A stretch of 32,452 bases of DNA from an uncultured Porphyromonadaceae bacterium (GCA_902462525.1 CABQCA010000008.1:1-32452); one strand, 5' to 3'. Counted from the first letter of the stretch, positions 7,418 to 16,010 are shown. Notes: generated by a model from the sequence alone, not told the origin. Translations and numbers: made by a program.

Positions 7418-8614
7418 CTATTTGCGCCCCAGATATGCCTTCAGGGCCTCTTCGAGGACTGTCAGGGCGCTGTCGAGCTCACTTTTTTCGAGCACATAGG
7501 CCATTCGCACTTCGTCGGTTCCGCGCCCCGGAGTGGTGTAGAAACCCGATGCGGGGGCCATGAACACTGTGGCTCCGTTGTAGTCGAATTCCTCCAGGCA
7601 CCAGCGGCAGAAGCGGTCGGCATCGTCGACGGGCAGGCGCACCACTGTGTAGAAGGCCCCCATCGGTATGGGCGTGTAGCAGCCGGGAATCTTGTTGATG
7701 CGGTCGACAAGGAATTTGCGGCGCTCCACATATTCGTTGTAGGTGGCGAGCATATAGTCGGCAGGGGTATCGATCGACGCCTCTGCCACAATCTGGCCCA
7801 GCAGAGGAGGGCTGAGACGCGCCTGGCAGAATTTCATGACGTTGGCTTTCAGTTCTTTGTGCTTTGTGATTAGCGCGCCGATGCGGATGCCGCACTCGTT
7901 GTAGCGCTTCGACACCGAGTCGATCAGCACCACTTTGTCCTCGATCCCCGGCAGATGAAAGGCTGAAATGTAAGGCGCGCCGGTGTAGCAGAACTCTCGG
8001 TAAACCTCGTCGGAGAACAGGAAAAGATCGTGTTTCAGCACAAGGTCGCGTATCTGGAGCATCTCTTTCATCGTGTAGAGATAGCCGGTGGGATTGTTGG
8101 GGTTGCAGATCAGGATTCCTTTGGTGCGCGGTGTTATCAGTTTTTCAAATTCTTCGACAGGCGGCAGTTCGAAGCCATTGTCGATGCTCGAAGGAACGGT
8201 GACGATTTTGGCTCCGGCCGATATTGCGAATGCCATGTAGTTGGCATAGGCAGGTTCGGGTACTATTATCTCGTCGCCCGGGTCGAGGCATGCCATGAAT
8301 GCGAACAGCACGGCTTCGGAGCCGCCGGAAGTGACGATGATGTCGTCGGTGTCGACGTCGATGTTGAAGCGGTGATAGTACTGGCAGAGCTTTTCGCGCA
8401 GCGACAGCAGACCTGCCGACGGGCTGTACTCCAGTACTTTGCGGTCGATGTTTCTGAGAGCTTCAAGCGCTCCGGGCGGAGTGGGGACGTCGGGCTGGCC
8501 GATGTTGAGATGATATACTTTGATTCCGCGTGCCTTGGCTTTGTCGGCCAGAGGCACAAGACGGCGTATGGGTGATGCCGGCATTTCGCAGCCGCGTTTC
8601 GATACGTTTGGCAT
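7418..8614 (-). CDS. PLP-dependent class I/II aminotransferase (aspartate aminotransferase-like)
   Basis: 398 aa fold-type I aminotransferase. NPNNPTG (171-177), Asp202 in SDEVYREF, the Schiff-base Lys236 in DSVSKRYNECG, and Arg244 in the same segment are all present. HLNIGQPDVPTPPGAL near the N-terminus is the substrate-binding region. Length is typical. It probably moves an amino group between a dicarboxylic or aromatic amino acid and 2-oxoglutarate; substrate choice cannot be read from the sequence. It lies 57 bases after asnS across a GC hairpin and has no evident promoter of its own, so read-through from the rluB-like/asnS transcript is plausible. The next operon (glycogen) starts 163 bases further on. 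Confidence 0.88.
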   Translation of the reverse strand: MPNVSKRGCEMPASPIRRLVPLADKAKARGIKVYHLNIGQPDVPTPPGALEALRNIDRKVLEYSPSAGLLSLREKLCQYYHRFNIDVDTDDIIVTSGGSEAVLFAFMACLDPGDEIIVPEPAYANYMAFAISAGAKIVTVPSSIDNGFELPPVEEFEKLITPRTKGILICNPNNPTGYLYTMKEMLQIRDLVLKHDLFLFSDEVYREFCYTGAPYISAFHLPGIEDKVVLIDSVSKRYNECGIRIGALITKHKELKANVMKFCQARLSPPLLGQIVAEASIDTPADYMLATYNEYVERRKFLVDRINKIPGCYTPIPMGAFYTVVRLPVDDADRFCRWCLEEFDYNGATVFMAPASGFYTTPGRGTDEVRMAYVLEKSELDSALTVLEEALKAYLGRK

Positions 8615-8635
8615 ACTTGAATTTTTTATAATTAA

Positions 8636-8661
8636 CCCCCGCGGCTGATGTGCTGCGGGGG
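8636..8661 (-). terminator. GC hairpin between asnS and the aminotransferase gene
   Basis: CCCCCGC (8636-8642) pairs with GCGGGGG (8655-8661). On the minus strand the sequence that follows is only AT-rich (TTAATTATAAAAAATT), without a clean T run, so this may be a weak terminator or an intercistronic stabilising hairpin. Confidence 0.5.
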
Positions 8662-8671
8662 TGTTGATTTG

Positions 8672-10060
8672 TCAGAACTCTGCGTTACCGGGTGTGCGCG
8701 GGAAAGCGATGACGTCACGAATGTTCGTCATGCCTGTCACGAAGAGCACAAGGCGTTCGAAGCCCAGGCCGAATCCGCTGTGGGGCACAGTGCCGTAGCG
8801 TCGTGTATCGAGGTACCACCACATGTCCTTCATCGGGATGTTGAGTTCCTCGATGCGTGTAAGGAGTTTGTCGTAGTCGGCCTCGCGTTCGCTTCCGCCT
8901 ATTATCTCGCCGATTTTCGGGAATAGGACGTCCATGGCGCGCACGGTACGGCCATCGTCGTTTTGCTTCATGTAGAAAGCCTTGATTTCCTTGGGGTAGT
9001 CGGTGAGGATAACCGGTTTCTTGAAATGTTCTTCCACAAGGTATCGCTCGTGCTCGCTCTGCAGGTCGGTGCCCCAGTCGACAGGGAACTCGAACTTTCG
9101 GCCCGAAGCCTTCAGGATTTCGACACCCTCGGTGTAGGACAGGCGCACGAAGTCGTTGTGCAGCACAAATTCGAGACGGTCGATAAGTTCTTTGTCGAAA
9201 TGCTCGGCCAGGAACTCGATGTCGGCGCGGCAGTGCTCCAATGCATATCCGATGCAGTACTTGACGAACTCTTCGGCGAGGTCCATGTTGTCGGTGATGT
9301 CGTAGAACGCCATCTCAGGCTCTATCATCCAGAATTCCGAGAGGTGTCGGGGAGTATTGCTGTTTTCGGCGCGGAATGTCGGGCCGAATGTGTAGATGGC
9401 CCCCAGGGCTGTGGCTCCCAGCTCGCCTTCGAGCTGCCCGCTGACGGTAAGGGCGGTGGGCTTGCCGAAGAAGTCCTTGCTGTAGTCGACGCTGCCGTCC
9501 TCGTTCTTGGGAAGTTTCTCAAGGTTGAGGGTTGTCACCTGAAACATGGCACCGGCACCTTCGCAGTCGCTTTCGGTGATGAGCGGTGTGTTGAGGTAGA
9601 AGAAACCTTTCTCCTGGAAGAATTTGTGGATAGCGAAGGCGAGGGCGCTGCGCACACGAAGAATGGCCCCGAAAGTGGCAGTGCGGGGACGCAGGTGCGC
9701 TTTTTCGCGCAGAAACTCGAGAGTGTGGCCTTTTTTCTGGAGAGGGTATGTCTCGGGGTCGGCGGTGCCGTATATTTCGAGAGTGTCGGCCTGGACTTCT
9801 ACACTCTGGCCTTTGCCCATGCTCTCCACAAGGAGGCCTTCTACGTGAATCGACGAACCTGTAGTGACCGGTTTGAGCTGTTCGTCGGAAAATTTCTCCA
9901 GGTCGAAGACAATCTGGAGGTTGGCGACTGAGGAGCCGTCGTTGAGCGCCACGAACTGCACGTGCTTGTTGCCGCGTCGTGTGCGCACCCAGCCTTTCAC
10001 GCTCACACGGGTGCCGATGAGTGCCGGGTCGAAAATGTCGGATATCTTAGTGCGTTTCAT
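8672..10060 (-). CDS. asnS: Asparaginyl-tRNA synthetase
   Basis: 462 aa class IIb aminoacyl-tRNA synthetase that charges tRNA-Asn with asparagine using ATP. The N-terminal OB-fold anticodon-binding domain (about 15-100) contains VKGWVRTRRGNKHVQF. Class II motif 2 is FRAENSNTPRHLSEFWM (229-245), with the RHLSEF signature of AsnRS, and motif 3 is GLGFERLVLF (431-440). Length and ending (PRTPGNAEF) are standard. The start ATG lies one base after the stop codon of the pseudouridine synthase gene, so the two are translated from one mRNA. Confidence 0.96.
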   Translation of the reverse strand: MKRTKISDIFDPALIGTRVSVKGWVRTRRGNKHVQFVALNDGSSVANLQIVFDLEKFSDEQLKPVTTGSSIHVEGLLVESMGKGQSVEVQADTLEIYGTADPETYPLQKKGHTLEFLREKAHLRPRTATFGAILRVRSALAFAIHKFFQEKGFFYLNTPLITESDCEGAGAMFQVTTLNLEKLPKNEDGSVDYSKDFFGKPTALTVSGQLEGELGATALGAIYTFGPTFRAENSNTPRHLSEFWMIEPEMAFYDITDNMDLAEEFVKYCIGYALEHCRADIEFLAEHFDKELIDRLEFVLHNDFVRLSYTEGVEILKASGRKFEFPVDWGTDLQSEHERYLVEEHFKKPVILTDYPKEIKAFYMKQNDDGRTVRAMDVLFPKIGEIIGGSEREADYDKLLTRIEELNIPMKDMWWYLDTRRYGTVPHSGFGLGFERLVLFVTGMTNIRDVIAFPRTPGNAEF

Positions 10061-10061
10061 A

Positions 10062-11522
10062 TTATTCGAATGAGCCCATTTTGAGGTAGTTCACTTCTTC
10101 CTGTGTGAGGTAGCGCCAGCGGCCGCGGGGCAGGTTCTTTTTGGTGAGGCCTGCGAAGTAAACGCGGTCGAGTTTCACCACATGGTAGCCGAGACTCTCG
10201 AAGATGCGGCGTACGATGCGGTTCCGGCCCGAGTGGATTTCGATGCCGGCCTGATTGCGGTCGGTTTCGGTGGCGTAGCTTATAGCGTCGGCGTGAATGG
10301 GGCCGTCGTCGAGCTCGATGCCGTCGGCAATGCGCTGCATGTCGTCTTCGGAGATGTCGCGGTCGCACCAGACGTGGTATATTTTCTTCTTCACGAACTT
10401 TGGATGAGTGAGCTTCGATGCAAGATCGCCGTCGTTGGTGAGCAGCAGCACGCCTGTGGTGTTGCGGTCGAGACGCCCTACGGGGTAGATGCGTTCGTTG
10501 CATGCTCCCTTGACAAGGTCCATGACAGTGAGACGGCCATTGGGGTCATCACTGGTGGTGACGCAGTCCTTGGGCTTGTTGAGAAGTATGTAGCATTTGC
10601 GCTCCATGGTCACTACCTTTTCATCGTATTCCACCACGTCGCTGTGCGAGATCTTGGTGCCGAGTTCTGTCACCACTTCACCGTTGACCTTCACCAGGCC
10701 CTGCTGGATATATTCGTCGGCCTCGCGGCGCGAGCATATGCCGGCGTTACTCATGTACTTGTTGAGACGGATCTGTTCGTCGGGATCGGGTATGGGCATT
10801 TCGTACTCCACCGGTTTGGGTCGCGGTGTGAAGCTTTTTCCGCGGCCGGGAAATGCACCGCCCTGCTGGTATCCGCCCTGCCGGTTCTGGTATCCGCCCT
10901 GGCGGTTCTGATATCCGCCCTGGCGGTTCTGATATCCGCCCTGCTGGCGGTTCTGGTATCCGCCCTGCCGGTTCTGGTAGCCACCCTGTTGCCGTGGCTG
11001 ATGTCCGCCATCCTGGCGATTCTGGTAACCGCCCTGCTGCCGTGGCTGGTATCCGCCCTGGCGGTTCTGATAGCCACCTTGCTGCCGTGGCTGATAGCCT
11101 CCCTGACGGTTCTGGTATCCGCCCTGCTGCCGGGGCTGATATCCGCCTTCCTGACGGTGCGGCTGATAGGGACGCGGCTGGTAGGGGCGCGGTTGTTGCT
11201 GCTCGTCGCCGCCTTCGACGGTTTTATTTTCTGTATTTTCGTGATCGGGATTAAGAGGACGCGGCTGATAAGGGCGCGGCTGATAACCTCCCTGCTGCCG
11301 GTTCTGGTATCCGCCTTCCTGACGGCGCGGCTGATAGGGACGCGGCTGGTATCCGCCTTCCTGACGGGGCTGATAAGGACGTTTGGGGCGGTATTCGCTA
11401 TCCTCGCTGCTGTCGGGGCGTGTGAAGCGAGGACGATCTTCGGCCTGCTGGCTGTCGGACACACGGTAAGCCTGGCCTATACGTGGCCGTTTCGGTTTCT
11501 TTTCATTCGAATTGGATTCCAT
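10062..11522 (-). CDS. RsuA/RluB-family pseudouridine synthase with long repetitive N-terminal tail
   Basis: 486 aa. The catalytic half (about 248-486) is a normal RsuA/RluB/RluE/RluF enzyme: an S4 RNA-binding domain at 250-297 (RLNKYMSNAGICSRREAD) and the GRLDRNTTGVLLL motif with catalytic Asp352. It isomerises a uridine in rRNA, probably 23S in the RluB manner; the target is not provable here. Residues 41-222 are low complexity: repeats of GGYQNRQ, GGYQPRQQ and PYQPRP with almost no hydrophobic or acidic residues, interrupted by an acidic stretch near 92-108. Such a tail should be disordered and bind RNA. It is cotranscribed with asnS from a good promoter at 11668-11699. Tail length is expected to vary between strains because the DNA is tandemly repeated. 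Confidence 0.92.
   Translation of the reverse strand: MESNSNEKKPKRPRIGQAYRVSDSQQAEDRPRFTRPDSSEDSEYRPKRPYQPRQEGGYQPRPYQPRRQEGGYQNRQQGGYQPRPYQPRPLNPDHENTENKTVEGGDEQQQPRPYQPRPYQPHRQEGGYQPRQQGGYQNRQGGYQPRQQGGYQNRQGGYQPRQQGGYQNRQDGGHQPRQQGGYQNRQGGYQNRQQGGYQNRQGGYQNRQGGYQNRQGGYQQGGAFPGRGKSFTPRPKPVEYEMPIPDPDEQIRLNKYMSNAGICSRREADEYIQQGLVKVNGEVVTELGTKISHSDVVEYDEKVVTMERKCYILLNKPKDCVTTSDDPNGRLTVMDLVKGACNERIYPVGRLDRNTTGVLLLTNDGDLASKLTHPKFVKKKIYHVWCDRDISEDDMQRIADGIELDDGPIHADAISYATETDRNQAGIEIHSGRNRIVRRIFESLGYHVVKLDRVYFAGLTKKNLPRGRWRYLTQEEVNYLKMGSFE
10857..11144 (-). repeat. Degenerate 21-24 bp tandem repeats coding for GGYQNRQ / GGYQPRQQ
   Basis: At least a dozen consecutive units of seven or eight codons encode GGYQNRQ, GGYQPRQQ or GGYQNRQQ. 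On the plus strand they read as imperfect copies of TGGTATCCGCCCTGGCGGTTC. A looser PYQPR/EGGYQ block continues to about 11390. The repeats lie inside the pseudouridine synthase gene and keep its frame. Confidence 0.9.
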
Positions 11523-11667
11523 AAATACTCATGTTTTTGTGGGACCTGTTGCCTCTCGGTAACAATTAATGTAGATTTTCTAAAAGTTTGCTGGGTTAAT
11601 GAATGAAGCTGTTTGGACGTACGTCAAATAAAAACGTGGAAATATTGTTTTCAATTGATTAGACGCA

Positions 11668-11699
11668 CAAAATTACAAAAAAGTTTTTCATTCCGCAAA
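11668..11699 (-). promoter_or_regulatory. Promoter of the pseudouridine synthase-asnS operon
   Basis: On the minus strand TTTG at 11699-11696 and TAATTTTG at 11675-11668 are 20 bases apart, matching the Bacteroidetes -33/-7 arrangement. The leader before the ATG at 11522 is about 140 nucleotides. The -33 box overlaps the T tract of the terminator just upstream. Confidence 0.65.
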
Positions 11700-11734
11700 A
11701 AAAATCGCAGGCCTGTCGCGCCGGACAGACCTGC
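11697..11734 (-). terminator. Terminator of the truncated secreted-protein gene
   Basis: GCAGG-C-CTGTC (11707-11717) pairs with GACAG-A-CCTGC (11724-11734), with one internal mismatch. On the minus strand a T tract (the A run 11697-11704) follows. It lies about 30 bases beyond the stop codon at 11764. Confidence 0.75.
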
Positions 11735-11763
11735 TTGTCATGGCATTTTTGTAAAAGCCGGAA

Positions 11764-12420
11764 TTATTTCACAAGTATTTTCTTGCCGTTAGATATGTAG
11801 ATGCCTGCGGGAAGCCCTTCGGTCGAACCGTTGTCCGAAACTTTCACGCCCATGATATTGTAGACTGCGCGGTTTGCAATTGCCGGCACGACTGTGGCGT
11901 TGTCGATGCCCGACAGCTTGACGTCGTAGTTGATTTTGGCGCTCGATGTCCAGTGCTTGCTGTAGGTGTTTACACGGCCTTCGAGCATGCCGGTATATGG
12001 CAGACAGCCCGATACGAAGTTATTTCCTGCGCGGGTGTAGTCGGCGATTACGAATCCTGTCACGGGCTCTGACTCATAATTGTTCTGCGAACCGGCCATT
12101 GTGGGCGAAACGATGGTTGTAACTCCTTCGGAGAGGCGGAACACCACCATGATATCGCTGCTGAGCACCGGAGCCTGCTCGCCTTCTTTCGGGCCGAATT
12201 CGATAGAGTACCAGTAGCTTCCCTGATATGTGTCGTACTTCATGATGGCTTTGTTGACGTAGGTGGCCAGCTTGTTGCCGAGAGTGTAGACGCCGTTGTC
12301 GTTGCTGACAGTGTAGATGTCGGCCTCTACCTGATTTTCCTGAATTTCAGCCCCTGTGAAGATGAGGGCTATGCGGATAGCGTCGAACGCGAACGGCGCT
12401 CCGCCGTAACGGTAGAATAC
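11764..12420 (-). pseudogene. 5'-truncated remnant of a secreted protein with T9SS-type C-terminal module
   Basis: The frame is open from 12420 to the stop codon at 11764 (218 codons) but has no plausible start at its upstream end; the first Met is at 12243 and would cut through a continuous beta-rich domain. Upstream of that Met the same frame reads FAFDAIRIAL...IYTVSNDNGVYTLG, clearly coding in style. No signal peptide is found. The C-terminus, YNIMGVKVSD...GLPAGIYISNG then KKILVK, is the short beta module common at the end of Bacteroidetes type IX-secreted proteins. The gene therefore looks like the C-terminal part of a larger exported protein whose 5' end was deleted. If expressed from Met12243 it would be a 159-aa protein without export signal. 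Confidence 0.65.
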
Positions 12421-12579
12421 TTAAATTTTTACAATCGCCGCATATTTTTGCCGTTTTTTTCGATGTTTGCCTGATTTTTTAGAAAAATGTCGCCACTGAC
12501 AGCTGTTGCCATAGCATGTTGCTCGTGAATTCAAAATATAAATTTCGTTAAAAGGTGTGAGTGGTGGCTGCGAATTTGT

Positions 12580-12587
12580 TATCTTTG
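12580..12587 (+). promoter_or_regulatory. Bacteroidetes -7 promoter element
   Basis: TATCTTTG lies 37 bases before the ATG at 12625; the -33 box is not convincing. It would drive the three-gene operon 12625-15454. The preceding 12421-12579 is AT-rich spacer in which nothing else was recognised. Confidence 0.5.
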
Positions 12588-12624
12588 TAAATGTTAAAAC
12601 AGCCTTCGGGGCGCTAAGTCACTA

Positions 12625-13113
12625 ATGAATATGTCTGTACTTGCCATCGTAGCTATTGTTCTTGCCATTGCGGGTGTCGCCGCATGCTTCGTGCGGCGTG
12701 TGCCGGCTGTTGTGCTGTCGTATGCGGGTTTGCTCTGCGTTTATTTTACGCACACACCTTTGGTCGACAGCTCGATGCTCGTTTTCTGGGGAATAGCGGT
12801 GCTTCTTGTGCTCGGCATAAGCTATATGGTGCCTCCGCAGCCGGATATTGCGTTAGTTGGCCGTGCCTATGTGTCGGTCGGTGCTGTCGCCGGCTCTCTT
12901 CTCGGTTTTCTTGTGGCTCCGACTGTAGCTGCTGTGATTCTCGGCGGTGTGGTCGGTGCACTCCTCGGGGCGACAGCCTTCCGAAGCACCCCGCGAGGCC
13001 CGAAAAATTTGTCACTCTTCTCGTCTGAATTTATAAATTTCGTGTGCTCCGCCGGCTTGCCTGCCGTTGTGGCATGCTCTATCTGCGGCATTACAGCCGC
13101 GTCAGTACTATGA
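12625..13113 (+). CDS. Small integral membrane protein of unknown function
   Basis: 162 aa, almost entirely hydrophobic. Segments near residues 4-22, 27-45, 50-68, 80-118 (long, Ala/Gly/Val-rich, probably two helices) and 137-160 look like membrane spans. The Gly-rich hairpin GAVAGSLLGFLVAP...GGVVGALLGA recalls small bacterial membrane families with glycine-zipper packing (DUF456-like proteins), but the resemblance is weak and no family is claimed. Its stop codon overlaps the next start (ATGA at 13110-13113), so translation is coupled to the DUF4919 gene. The position before an envelope glycosyltransferase suggests envelope work. Confidence 0.75.
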   Translation: MNMSVLAIVAIVLAIAGVAACFVRRVPAVVLSYAGLLCVYFTHTPLVDSSMLVFWGIAVLLVLGISYMVPPQPDIALVGRAYVSVGAVAGSLLGFLVAPTVAAVILGGVVGALLGATAFRSTPRGPKNLSLFSSEFINFVCSAGLPAVVACSICGITAASVL

Positions 13114-13844
13114 ATCTACGATCTGTTATTTCTGCAATTGCTATTGTGTTTGCCGCCGGAGCCTTCGCCAAGGGCAGCGCACGCGCCGATCTCGGGAGCC
13201 CCGACCTCGATGCCGTAGCCCGCGAGACTACCGACGAAAATTCGCGCTTTTTCTATCCGAAACTCCTGAAGGCTTTTATGGCCAACGACACCACCATGAC
13301 GCCGGAGGATTTTCAGTATTTCTACTACGGTACAATGTTCCAGGAGGACTACGATCCCTATCGTGAGGCCCCGAATCCGACGTTGCTGCAGGAACTGCAG
13401 CCTATCTACGCCAAGGCCAGACGTACCCGTGCCGACCGTCAGAAGATGCTCGACTATTCCCTGCAGGTGCTCGACGACAATCCTCTGGACCTTAAACAGC
13501 TGACTAACCGTATTTATGTCTACGAGCAGAACGGCAAGTACGACCTTGCCAAAATCTGGCAGTACAAGCTCAACCATCTTCTGCTGGTGATAGCAGCTTC
13601 AGGCACGGGAACCGATCCGGAACACGCTTTCGTTGTCGTCTATCCTCAGCATGAGTACGACTTTATCAATCTCTCCGGCAAAATCGCCGAGAGCCAGCGC
13701 TTCGAACCTCCGCATTTCGACTATATCGCTGTTGAAAAGACCGATAAGAATACTGTCGACGGCTACTATTTCGACATAGCCGAAATGCTGAGACAGTACT
13801 TTATCAAGCACCCGGGTGAACTCGAAAATATCCAAAACCGCTGA
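13110..13844 (+). CDS. DUF4919 family exported protein
   Basis: The ATG at 13110 is chosen because it gives a signal peptide (MNLRSVISAIAIVFAAGAFA) and an ATGA overlap with the preceding stop; an upstream in-frame start at 13044 would lie inside that gene. The protein has 244 aa. SRFFYPKLLKAFMANDTTMT, FQYFYYGTMFQEDYDPYRE and the closing YYFDIAEML recall DUF4919, a Bacteroidetes family of unknown function usually about 220-250 aa long; the call is from memory. After the signal peptide it is a soluble alpha/beta protein without Cys at the +1 position, so periplasmic rather than lipidated. The next gene starts five bases after its stop. Confidence 0.8.
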   Translation: MNLRSVISAIAIVFAAGAFAKGSARADLGSPDLDAVARETTDENSRFFYPKLLKAFMANDTTMTPEDFQYFYYGTMFQEDYDPYREAPNPTLLQELQPIYAKARRTRADRQKMLDYSLQVLDDNPLDLKQLTNRIYVYEQNGKYDLAKIWQYKLNHLLLVIAASGTGTDPEHAFVVVYPQHEYDFINLSGKIAESQRFEPPHFDYIAVEKTDKNTVDGYYFDIAEMLRQYFIKHPGELENIQNR

Positions 13845-13849
13845 CAAAA

Positions 13850-15454
13850 ATGAAATCACGTCTCGACCCCCATTTGCCCGGCGCCGCATTGCTGCTCTTC
13901 ATGGCTATGGCCGTGCTCTTTCTGCCGTGGCTCGGCGAGATACTCTTCAATTCCAAAGGCGAGCCGAGGGAGGCCATCGTGGCGGTATCGATTCTTCAGA
14001 GCGGCGACTGGGTGCTTCCGGTAAGCTATGGAGGCGACATACCCTACAAACCGCCGTTCGTGGCTTGGCTCACGAGCATTCTGGCTCTCGTGTTCAACGG
14101 CGGCCATGTGAATGAGTATCTGTCGCGTCTGCCATCGGCGCTGGCGCTGATTGCCATGGTGATGGGTGGCTACGTGTGGGCGCGCCGCGAGCGTGGCACA
14201 AGGTTCGCCCTCATTTTCTCGTTTGTAACTTTTATGAGCGTCGAGGTGTTCCGTGCGGCCTTTGCCGCGAGGCTCGACATGGTGCTGACTGCCTGCATGG
14301 TAGGCGCCCTATATTTGCTCTATGGTCTGCGGCGTTCCAAATGCCGCTATCGGGCGCTCCGCTGGCTCGGAGCGTGGGTGCTTCTGAGTTGTGCGGCTCT
14401 TACCAAGGGCCCGGTAGGCTCGTTGCTGCCGTGTTTCGCCATGGGCATCTACGCCCTGCTGTGCCGCGACCGTTTCTTTCCCACTCTTTTCAAAATGCTG
14501 GGACTGGCCGTGGCGGCACTTCTGCCGCTTGCGTGGTGGTTCTATGCCGCGGCCGAACAGGGCGGACAGCATTTCATCGACCTGATGATAGAAGAAAACA
14601 TAGGGCGCCTTACAGGCACAATGTCCTACGACAGCCATGTCAATCCGTTCTACTACAATTTCATTACAATCATCGCCGGCATGCTGCCATGGACGCTTGC
14701 CATGCTCATGGCTGCGTTCGCCTGGCGCCGCCGTGAACGAACGCCGCTAAAACCTGCCGGCCTTTTCGCCCTTACAGTGGCGGCTACAGTCATTATATTT
14801 TACTGTATTCCCGACAGCAAGCGCAGTGTCTATCTTCTGCCCGCATATCCCTTCATTGCCTACGCTGTGGCTTCGGTTTTCTATAGCGGCGCCGCCGGGC
14901 GCCCTGTCAGGGCATTTGCCTGGGTGATATCCGTTCTGGCGATTGTGGCACCTCTGGCTCTGATCGGGCTGCAGATATGGACGTTGCCCAAACTGCCTGT
15001 GGCGCCCCTCCGGTGGTGGAACTATCTGGTCATTGCCGTGCCCGTCGGCGCCGGTGTGGCATGGATTGTCAACCGGCATAGCCCGACGGGTCATATTCTG
15101 GCGATGGTGTGGGCTATCCTGCTGTGCTATATTGCGGTGGCTGCTCCGGCAGTGCTCAATCCCAAGAGCGACAGGCAATATCTGGAACGCATTAAATCCG
15201 ACCCGTCGGCCGCGGTGATATCGCTCGACGGCAGCCCTTACCACCGGTTTTACACACTCAACTTCTACCTCGGCGACAGCATACGCACTGTTGCCTCTGT
15301 GGAGGAGGCCGCCCGCTATCCGGCGGGAACGGTGATGCTTGTGCCCGAACGCAACGACACCACAGGCATACGCAGATACTTTGACTACGAACCGCTGACG
15401 AAGCGCTCCTGCGACTATCGCGAACCCGTCGGCATCGCAATAAGAAAACAATAA
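13850..15454 (+). CDS. ArnT/PMT-like lipid-linked sugar glycosyltransferase
   Basis: 534 aa polytopic membrane protein with about 10-12 hydrophobic spans and a soluble C-terminal tail (about 440-534), the architecture of GT83/PMT-type enzymes that take a sugar from a polyprenyl-phosphate carrier outside the inner membrane. FNSKGEPREAIVA (about 30-42) is the first periplasmic loop, with the acidic residue expected at the active site. GDWVLPVSYGGDIPYKPPF is the typical ArnT-family follow-on (sugar-lipid pocket). The acceptor could be lipid A, another glycolipid or protein; nothing here decides it. Last member of the 12625-15454 operon. Ferritin follows after 18 bases and might be read through. 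Confidence 0.85.
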   Translation: MKSRLDPHLPGAALLLFMAMAVLFLPWLGEILFNSKGEPREAIVAVSILQSGDWVLPVSYGGDIPYKPPFVAWLTSILALVFNGGHVNEYLSRLPSALALIAMVMGGYVWARRERGTRFALIFSFVTFMSVEVFRAAFAARLDMVLTACMVGALYLLYGLRRSKCRYRALRWLGAWVLLSCAALTKGPVGSLLPCFAMGIYALLCRDRFFPTLFKMLGLAVAALLPLAWWFYAAAEQGGQHFIDLMIEENIGRLTGTMSYDSHVNPFYYNFITIIAGMLPWTLAMLMAAFAWRRRERTPLKPAGLFALTVAATVIIFYCIPDSKRSVYLLPAYPFIAYAVASVFYSGAAGRPVRAFAWVISVLAIVAPLALIGLQIWTLPKLPVAPLRWWNYLVIAVPVGAGVAWIVNRHSPTGHILAMVWAILLCYIAVAAPAVLNPKSDRQYLERIKSDPSAAVISLDGSPYHRFYTLNFYLGDSIRTVASVEEAARYPAGTVMLVPERNDTTGIRRYFDYEPLTKRSCDYREPVGIAIRKQ

Positions 15455-15472
15455 CCTAATATTTCAATCATC

Positions 15473-15991
15473 ATGATCAGTCCGAAAATTCAGGATGCAA
15501 TCAATGCTCAGATCAATGCCGAGTTCTGGTCGGCATATCTCTATCTTGCAATGGGCATGCACTTCGAGGCTGCCGGAAACCCCGGCATCGCAAACTGGTT
15601 CAGAATTCAGTTTAAAGAAGAACAGGCTCATGCCGAAATCTTCATGAACTACCTCAACAGCCGCGGAGGTCGCGTTGTTCTTAAACCTATCGATGCCGTG
15701 CCTTCAAGCTGGGAAAGCCCTCTGGCTGCATTTACCGACACTCTCGCACATGAAGAGAAGGTGACAGCTCTTATCAACAACCTCTATGCTCTTGCCGAAA
15801 GTGAAAACGATTATGCAACCCGCGGCAAACTCGACTGGTTCGTTTCCGAGCAGGTTGAAGAAGAAGAAACTGCCCAGACTCTCGTCGATCGTCTCAAAGT
15901 AATCGGTGACAACGGCCTTGCGCTCTACATGCTCGATCAGGAACTCGCCGCACGCGTCTACAACGTGCCCTCGCCCCTCGCCGGCAAATAA
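15473..15991 (+). CDS. ftnA: Non-haem ferritin
   Basis: 172 aa, the length of bacterial FtnA. All ferroxidase ligands are in place with E. coli numbering: Glu17, Glu50, His53, Glu94, Gln127 and Glu130, plus Glu49 and Glu126 for the third site. It lacks a haem-binding Met of the bacterioferritin type. It oxidises Fe2+ and stores the mineral in a 24-mer shell in the cytoplasm, limiting Fenton chemistry in an anaerobe exposed to oxygen. It is 18 bases after the ArnT-like gene and is closed by a strong terminator. No TAnnTTTG box is seen in the short gap, although a promoter within the preceding coding region is possible. Confidence 0.95.
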   Translation: MISPKIQDAINAQINAEFWSAYLYLAMGMHFEAAGNPGIANWFRIQFKEEQAHAEIFMNYLNSRGGRVVLKPIDAVPSSWESPLAAFTDTLAHEEKVTALINNLYALAESENDYATRGKLDWFVSEQVEEEETAQTLVDRLKVIGDNGLALYMLDQELAARVYNVPSPLAGK

Positions 15992-16010
15992 TCATCTATC
16001 ACTATATGGT

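Noticed and set aside
8963..9931. 322-codon plus-strand open frame
   Set aside because: Lies wholly antisense to asnS, which has all class II motifs.
10857..11144. CRISPR-like regular repeats
   Set aside because: The repeats are in-frame, without unique spacers, and encode a continuous low-complexity protein region.
10182..11606. 474-codon plus-strand open frame opposite the pseudouridine synthase
   Set aside because: It is the mirror of the Gly/Gln/Arg repeat and the catalytic domain; its Leu/Val/Ala repeats arise from the antisense of the repeat codons, and the minus strand carries clear S4 and GRLD motifs.
13044..13109. Upstream start for the DUF4919 gene
   Set aside because: Lies inside the preceding gene and destroys the signal peptide; the ATGA start at 13110 is better.
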